Part shown: one piece after another, positions 6,665-10,638 of the stretch
How positions within the stretch are numbered: position 1 is the first letter of the stretch
How the letters are laid out: every line of letters starts with the position of its first letter
NCBI GenBank assembly: GCA_025352435.1
Contig: JANXTN010000212.1
Location: 1-10,638, forward strand
Direction: 5' to 3'
DNA length: 10,638 bases
DNA from: Ferruginibacter sp.
GTDB taxonomy: Bacteria; Bacteroidota; Bacteroidia; Chitinophagales; Chitinophagaceae
The notes under the pieces: generated by a model
Told to the model about the DNA's origin: nothing
Databases searched by the model: none
What the model saw: only the letters and a program-made list of their open reading frames with translations
Position numbers and translations under genes: made by a program

Positions 6665-6874
6665 TTATTCCCCTTCAATTACTCTAAAAGAAACTTTGCA
6701 GTTTACGCCATATGAAACAATTTCCCCATCTCTCACATGGGCCTTTTGATCCTGCACCCAAATAGAATCAATGTTCCTTACAGTTTTAGAAACTTCTTTA
6801 ACTCCCTGCTTTACTGCATCATCAAAACTTATAGGAGATGAAGCAATGATTTCAATAACTTTTACAATAGCCAT
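6665..6874 (-). CDS. Dodecin family flavin-binding protein
   Basis: A 69-residue protein, the usual size for dodecin, a small protein that assembles into a hollow dodecamer and stores or buffers flavins. The family pattern is complete: VKVIEIIASSPISFDDAVKQ (4-23), then VSKTVRNI (28-35), the strand IWVQDQKAHV (38-47), DGEIVSYGVNCKVSFRV (49-65) and an acidic end. The tryptophan is at position 39, in the IWVQDQ strand. In an ungapped alignment this is two residues after the place of the flavin-stacking Trp36 of the Halobacterium protein, where Ser37 or a neighbour sits instead. I believe the xWVxEQ form is common in bacterial dodecins, so flavin binding is likely, but ligand preference is open. 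Own transcription unit with a terminator; E1 lies upstream on the same strand, 66 bp away. Confidence 0.95.
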   Translation of the reverse strand: MAIVKVIEIIASSPISFDDAVKQGVKEVSKTVRNIDSIWVQDQKAHVRDGEIVSYGVNCKVSFRVIEGE

Positions 6875-6940
6875 GTTGTTTGTTTTAAAAATGATAAAAA
6901 TATAATTTTACAAATACCATTCCTCCTTTTTAAAAATTAT

Positions 6941-9313
6941 TTATTCTTCCATCATATTTCGTATTTCTGCCACAACAGATTCTACATTTGGTTTCGCAAA
7001 ATAATCGCCATCGCTTCCATAACCGGGGCGATGATCTTTACCTGTAAGCGTACGTGGAGAAACATCTAAATACTTGTATCCTTTTTGTTCTTCCATAACC
7101 TTATTAAACATGTAAGCTGCTGCACCGCCAGGTACATCTTCATCAATGAAAATAATTCTGTTTGTCTTTTTAAGCGATGCTGCAATGCTATGATTAATAT
7201 CGAAAGGCAACAAAGTTTGCACGTCAATTATTTCACAACTGATATCCATTTTAGCAAGCGCTTCTGCCGCTTCCTGAACAATACGCAATGTAGAACCATA
7301 GCTCACAACGGTAATATCTGACCCGGCTCTTAAAATCTCGCAGACACCCAGAGGAACCGTAAATTCAGCAAGATTAGTTGGTAATTTTTCTTTCAGGCGA
7401 TAGCCGTTTAAACATTCAATTACCAATGCCGGATCGTTCCCTTGCAAAAGTGTATTATATATTCCCGCTGCTTGAGTCATATTTCTCGGCACACATACAT
7501 ACATACCACGAAGTGCATTTATGATCATACCCATGGGCGAACCACTGTGCCAAATCCCTTCCAATCTATGGCCACGTGTACGAACAATTAATGGCACACT
7601 CTGCTGCCCCGCTGTGCGGAAATGAGTTGTGGCAACATCATCACTTAAGGGCTGCAAACCAAACAATAAATAATCCAGATATTGTATTTCAGCAATAGGA
7701 CGCAATCCACGCAAAGCCATGCCTATACCTTGTCCCATTATGGTAAGTTCTCTAATTCCCGTATCAAAAATTCTTTCTTTGCCATGCTTTTCCTGCAACC
7801 CACTAAAGCCCTGGTTCACATCGCCTATAAAACCAAGGTCTTCACCAAATGCAGCCACTTTATTATTGCTTGCAAATAACTGATCAAAATATTTATTCAA
7901 AACTTCGTACCCTTTTACAGTTGGTCCTTCATCAGAAAACACTGCCTTCACAACCGGTACTTTTAATGCAGATTTTGGTCCTTCATTGTACAAAAATGCA
8001 TCGTACTCTTTGTTATTTTTTTGAAGCAGGTCATCGTAAAAACTTTTAACCTCAGAGGCTACAGAGGCAGGAATACTATACAATGAAATGGCAAGAGCCT
8101 TTAAAATATCCCTTTTATAAGGTTCACGCAAAGCCTTTAATTCTGTTGCTTGTTTTAGAGCTGCCTCATTACAGGTAGTTTCAAGTAAATGAATTGCATC
8201 TGCTACAATATTTTTTATGGGAGATAAATAAGCTTCCCAGGCTGCCTGTTTATTACTTTTTACATGTGCAAATGATTCTTCTTCTATTTGCTTTAATTCT
8301 TCTTCTTCTGCCAATGCATTTTCAATGATCCAGCTGCGCATTTGTTTAATGCAGTCCCACTCCTTCTCCCATGATAAACGGTCTGTATTTTTGTAACGCT
8401 CATGGCTTCCCGATGTTGAGTGACCTTGCGGCTGTGTAATTTCTTCTACGTGAAAAATTGCAGGTGTGTGTGTTTCTCTTATTCTTTCTATCGCCGGCTC
8501 CAAAACTTCGCACATACCTGCATAATCCCAACCTTTTAATTTATAAATATCAAAACCATTAGTTCCATCCTGTTTTTGAAACCCAGCCAACGCTTCTGAA
8601 ATGGAACCTTTTGTTGTCTGGTATTCCTTTGGCACAGAAATGCCATACCCATTATCCCAAACAAAAACGGCCAATGGAACCTGCAAAACGCCTGCGGCAT
8701 TGATGGTTTCCCAAAAATGTCCCTCACTTGTAGATGCGTCGCCGATGGTGCAGAAACAGATTTCGTTACCATTATTAGATAAAGCAGTTTCGCTTTTTAA
8801 TTCTTTTACATTTCTAAAAAATTTGCTTGCAAATGCAAGACCGAGTGCACGGGGCATTTGCCCACCTGTTGGAGCAATATCACTCGAAATATTTTTTGTA
8901 GTAGCTAACGGTAACCACTCTCCTTTTGCGTTTACGGTTGCTGTTGCAAAATGCGCATTCATTTGTCGGCCTGCACTAAACGGATCATGCGTTACATCTG
9001 AGTCTGCATATAATTGTGCAAAAAATTGTTGTACAGTACAAAGGCCACTTGCGAACATGAAAGTTTGATCTCTATAATAACCTGACCTAAAATCACCTGG
9101 TTTAAAAAACTTTGCCATAGCTATTTGTGGCACTTCTTTTCCATCACCAAAAATGCCAAATTTTGCCTTTCCTGTGAGTACTTCTTTTCTTCCAAGCAAA
9201 CTCGCTTCTCTGCTTATGCATGCAAACCTGTAATCCTTTAAAACTTCATTGCGAAAAGTATCAAAACTTAATTCTTCTTCTGATGCTATATCTATATTAT
9301 CTGTAGTATCCAT
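6941..9313 (-). CDS. 2-oxoacid dehydrogenase E1 component, fused alpha and beta subunits (thiamine diphosphate-dependent)
   Basis: A 790-residue single-chain E1 that decarboxylates a 2-oxoacid and passes the acyl group to lipoyl-E2. Residues about 20-330 form the alpha half: YYRDQTFMFASG (79-90), the ThDP/Mg motif from GDASTSEG (191-198) to Asn221 in WDNGYGISVP, and the catalytic loop GHSTSGSHERYKN (297-309). A helical linker (about 330-460) follows. The beta half has AAFGEDLG (487-494), DTGIRELTIMGQGIGMA (517-533, with the expected catalytic Glu522), RPIAEIQYLDYL (538-549), then the C-terminal transketolase domain with TVVSYGST (668-675) and IDEDVPGG (723-730). Similarity is to branched-chain 2-oxoisovalerate dehydrogenases, but substrate cannot be proved from sequence. 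The frame extends upstream to a TTG at 9334 that is part of a promoter-like element, so the ATG at 9313 is chosen. No E2 or E3 gene is nearby. Confidence 0.93.
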   Translation of the reverse strand: MDTTDNIDIASEEELSFDTFRNEVLKDYRFACISREASLLGRKEVLTGKAKFGIFGDGKEVPQIAMAKFFKPGDFRSGYYRDQTFMFASGLCTVQQFFAQLYADSDVTHDPFSAGRQMNAHFATATVNAKGEWLPLATTKNISSDIAPTGGQMPRALGLAFASKFFRNVKELKSETALSNNGNEICFCTIGDASTSEGHFWETINAAGVLQVPLAVFVWDNGYGISVPKEYQTTKGSISEALAGFQKQDGTNGFDIYKLKGWDYAGMCEVLEPAIERIRETHTPAIFHVEEITQPQGHSTSGSHERYKNTDRLSWEKEWDCIKQMRSWIIENALAEEEELKQIEEESFAHVKSNKQAAWEAYLSPIKNIVADAIHLLETTCNEAALKQATELKALREPYKRDILKALAISLYSIPASVASEVKSFYDDLLQKNNKEYDAFLYNEGPKSALKVPVVKAVFSDEGPTVKGYEVLNKYFDQLFASNNKVAAFGEDLGFIGDVNQGFSGLQEKHGKERIFDTGIRELTIMGQGIGMALRGLRPIAEIQYLDYLLFGLQPLSDDVATTHFRTAGQQSVPLIVRTRGHRLEGIWHSGSPMGMIINALRGMYVCVPRNMTQAAGIYNTLLQGNDPALVIECLNGYRLKEKLPTNLAEFTVPLGVCEILRAGSDITVVSYGSTLRIVQEAAEALAKMDISCEIIDVQTLLPFDINHSIAASLKKTNRIIFIDEDVPGGAAAYMFNKVMEEQKGYKYLDVSPRTLTGKDHRPGYGSDGDYFAKPNVESVVAEIRNMMEE

Positions 9314-9331
9314 AAATCTATAAAGTTGCTG

Positions 9332-9339
9332 CAAAAATA
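9332..9339 (-). promoter_or_regulatory. Candidate -7 promoter element of the E1 gene
   Basis: TATTTTTG on the minus strand matches TAnnTTTG exactly and ends 18 bases before the ATG at 9313, leaving a leader of about 10-13 bases. Its last three bases are the TTG that could otherwise be read as an upstream start, so the element decides the start. No clear -33 TTTG is seen. Confidence 0.5.
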
Positions 9340-9409
9340 TTGATTTTAAAGTGCTTTGTTAAAAAACAGATCTTACTTTTCTAAAATTAAAAGAAAGAAA
9401 ACCTTTTTG

Positions 9410-9417
9410 TATATTTG
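9410..9417 (+). promoter_or_regulatory. Candidate -7 promoter element of the DUF1573 gene pair
   Basis: TATATTTG is an exact match to TAnnTTTG, 23 bases before the ATG at 9441, predicting a leader of roughly 16-18 bases. The -33 region (around 9385-9392) is A-rich without a clear TTTG. Together with the E1 element on the other strand it makes a compact divergent promoter region (9314-9440). Confidence 0.5.
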
Positions 9418-9440
9418 ATATCTCAATAAGGCATGAAAAA

Positions 9441-9956
9441 ATGAAAAAAGTATTAACGGTAATCTGTATTGTTACATCTGTATTGGCGGTCAATGCACAG
9501 ACGGCAGATAAGAAAGCGATATCAACGGGTAATGTTTTACATTTTTCTACACAAACAGTTGGCGAAAACAAAATCAATGCCTTACAACCAAACCCGGAAG
9601 AAGCTCTTTCGTTTAAAGAGACTGAATTTAATTTCGGAAAAATTCCTCAGGGGAAACCGGTTACGCATATTTTTGAAATAATAAATACAGGGAACAGTTC
9701 GTTTAAACTAGACAATGTAGTAGCAAGTTGCGGCTGTACCACTCCTCAATGGAATAAAGAAAAAGTAATTAGCCCCGGAGAAACATCAACCATTACGGTA
9801 GGTTACAATGCTGCTGCAGAAGGCCCCTTTAACAAAAGTATTACAGTGACTTATAATACAAACCAAACTAAAGTGACAGTGATTAAAGGTGAAGTATGGA
9901 AAACACCTGCGGCAAGTGCCCCATCAAATTCTACCTTAAATGATTTTAAAAATTAA
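9441..9956 (+). CDS. Secreted DUF1573 domain protein (first of tandem pair)
   Basis: A 171-residue exported protein. Residues 1-19 are a Sec signal peptide with cleavage expected at VNA|QT (19/20). A low-complexity spacer (20-55) leads into a DUF1573 domain (about 58-152), an Ig-like beta-sandwich type: FNFGKIPQGKPVTHIFEI (63-80), then NTGNSSFKLDNVVASCGCTTP (82-102) with Cys97 and Cys99, then ISPGETSTITVGYN (110-123) and GPFNKSITVTYN (128-139). A short Ser/Asn-rich tail ends it. The Cys-Gly-Cys motif is conserved in the family; its role is unknown. A periplasmic or surface location is inferred. The second copy follows after 24 bp on the same strand, surely co-transcribed. A three-codon ATG AAA AAA TGA frame (9433-9444) overlaps the start. 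Confidence 0.9.
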   Translation: MKKVLTVICIVTSVLAVNAQTADKKAISTGNVLHFSTQTVGENKINALQPNPEEALSFKETEFNFGKIPQGKPVTHIFEIINTGNSSFKLDNVVASCGCTTPQWNKEKVISPGETSTITVGYNAAAEGPFNKSITVTYNTNQTKVTVIKGEVWKTPAASAPSNSTLNDFKN

Positions 9957-9980
9957 ATTAAACCAACAAAAAACAAAAAA

Positions 9981-10511
9981 ATGAAAAAATTATTCTTTGC
10001 ATTTTCTGCACTAGTTTTATCTGCCGGTGCTTTTGCTCAAGTGAAGTCAGATGACATTGCTAAAATTAAAGAGGAGACTTTAAATCTTGGTAAAATTCCT
10101 CAGGGAATACCGGCGGTATCCACTTTTATTGTTACTAATATTGGTAAAACAGATTTAATAATTGAAAGTGCTAATCCAACTTGTGGATGTACAGTAGGAG
10201 ATTACACAAAATCTCCAATCAAACCCGGGCAAACAGGAACAATCACTGCTACATTTAATGCTGCTAATGTGGGTCCTATTGATAAGCATATGAATGTAAA
10301 ATTTGCAGGAGCAGAAGATACAAAAAGCATTGGTTTTAAAGGTGAAGTGTTAACTGCTGAAGAGTATGGAAAATACAAAACTGCAAATCCGGGCGCCGGA
10401 ATGGTAAAAACAACTCAGCCGGTTACTATCCCTGCAAAAACAACAGTAACAAACGTAAAATATAAAAAAGGTAAAAAAACCAAAGTTAAGACTACTACGG
10501 TAGCTTCTTAA
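9981..10511 (+). CDS. Secreted DUF1573 domain protein (second of tandem pair)
   Basis: A 176-residue exported protein, paralogous to its upstream neighbour. The signal peptide ends AGAFA|QV (19/20), the same position as in the first copy. The DUF1573 domain starts almost at once (about 30-123): LNLGKIPQGIPAVSTFIV (34-51), ANPTCGCTVGD (64-74) with Cys68 and Cys70, IKPGQTGTITATFNAANVGP (80-99), and GFKGEV (118-123). It lacks the spacer of the first copy but has a basic, Thr/Lys-rich tail (about 142-176, ending near KYKKGKKTKVK), which could bind an acidic partner or the envelope. The gene is followed by a strong terminator, so the pair forms a two-gene operon. Function is unknown. Confidence 0.9.
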   Translation: MKKLFFAFSALVLSAGAFAQVKSDDIAKIKEETLNLGKIPQGIPAVSTFIVTNIGKTDLIIESANPTCGCTVGDYTKSPIKPGQTGTITATFNAANVGPIDKHMNVKFAGAEDTKSIGFKGEVLTAEEYGKYKTANPGAGMVKTTQPVTIPAKTTVTNVKYKKGKKTKVKTTTVAS

Positions 10512-10531
10512 TCAAATAAATATTTTCAATG

Positions 10532-10559
10532 AAACCTCTGCCAGTGCAGAGGTTTTTTT
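10532..10559 (+). terminator. Intrinsic terminator of the DUF1573 operon
   Basis: The stem AAACCTCTG (10532-10540) pairs perfectly with CAGAGGTTT (10547-10555) around CCAGTG; one more C-G pair can close the loop to four bases. The stem runs into seven consecutive T (10553-10559). It begins 21 bases after the stop of the second DUF1573 gene. Confidence 0.92.
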
Positions 10560-10590
10560 ATTAGCTTTAAAGAAATATTCAACTACTATT

Positions 10591-10638
10591 ATGACAGATT
10601 CAAAGTTTAGTTACGGAATGATTGGCCTTGGTACAATG
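10591..10638 (+). CDS. Probable NADP-dependent 6-phosphogluconate dehydrogenase (partial, N-terminus only)
   Basis: Sixteen codons are open from ATG at 10591 to the right edge, reading MTDSKFSYGMIGLGTM. YGMIGLGTM is the start of a Rossmann nucleotide-binding fold (GxGxxG, with the last glycine beyond the edge). In Bacteroidota this wording, preceded by a short polar leader, is typical of decarboxylating 6-phosphogluconate dehydrogenase of the pentose phosphate pathway. 3-hydroxyisobutyrate dehydrogenases and other beta-hydroxyacid dehydrogenases share the same motif and cannot be excluded. It follows the DUF1573 terminator, so it should have its own promoter, but no clear TAnnTTTG is visible in 10560-10590. 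Confidence 0.5.
   Translation, partial: MTDSKFSYGMIGLGTM

Noticed and set aside
6921..6925. GGAGG on the minus strand as a ribosome binding site for dodecin
   Set aside because: It is more than 40 bases before the dodecin ATG, too far to act as one, and Bacteroidota rarely rely on Shine-Dalgarno sites.
8601..9068. A 155-codon open frame on the plus strand
   Set aside because: It lies wholly opposite the E1 alpha-half coding sequence, which has strong catalytic motifs. The translation has no recognisable family or domain pattern.
1..10638. A hidden defence, mobile or biosynthetic system
   Set aside because: Every long frame is accounted for by chromosomal families or one lipoprotein. No transposase, integrase, toxin-antitoxin pair, nuclease or repeat array is seen.

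Overview
The window looks like ordinary chromosomal DNA from a member of the Bacteroidota, most likely Chitinophagaceae or a close relative. This is inferred from the AT-rich sequence, the several matches to the Bacteroidota -7 promoter element TAnnTTTG placed just before start codons, the lack of clear Shine-Dalgarno sites, and family traits: an E1 alpha-beta fusion, DUF1573 secreted proteins, a YebC beginning [10 protein letters not shown], and a lipoprotein with acidic residues soon after its cysteine. No tRNA, rRNA, insertion sequence, phage gene or CRISPR array is visible.

Layout, left to right. A GNAT acetyltransferase, cut by the left edge, is divergent from a DinB-fold protein (499-990). 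The DinB gene converges on a minus-strand pair, mnmA (tRNA 2-thiouridylase, 1846-2949) followed by an unknown lipoprotein (1069-1806). A 274-bp divergent intergenic region (2950-3223) carries a GC-rich, hairpin-capable block that no gene explains. Plus-strand genes follow for an M48 metalloprotease lipoprotein (3224-4705, with a glutamine tract) and a YebC/PmpR-family protein (4799-5509).

Three minus-strand genes come next: a YihY/BrkB membrane protein (5549-6586), a dodecin (6665-6874) with a perfect hairpin terminator behind it, and a fused alpha-beta 2-oxoacid dehydrogenase E1 (6941-9313). Divergent from E1 is a tandem pair of secreted DUF1573 proteins (9441-9956 and 9981-10511), closed by a strong intrinsic terminator. 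The right edge holds the first 16 codons of a probable 6-phosphogluconate dehydrogenase.

The genes are mostly single units or pairs: tRNA modification (mnmA), envelope proteolysis (M48), translation or transcription support (YebC), flavin binding (dodecin) and branched-chain or related oxoacid oxidation (E1). I see no defence, mobile or biosynthetic system. The items most worth a second look are the GC-rich intergenic block, the DUF1573 tandem pair with its conserved Cys-Gly-Cys motif, and two start-site corrections.
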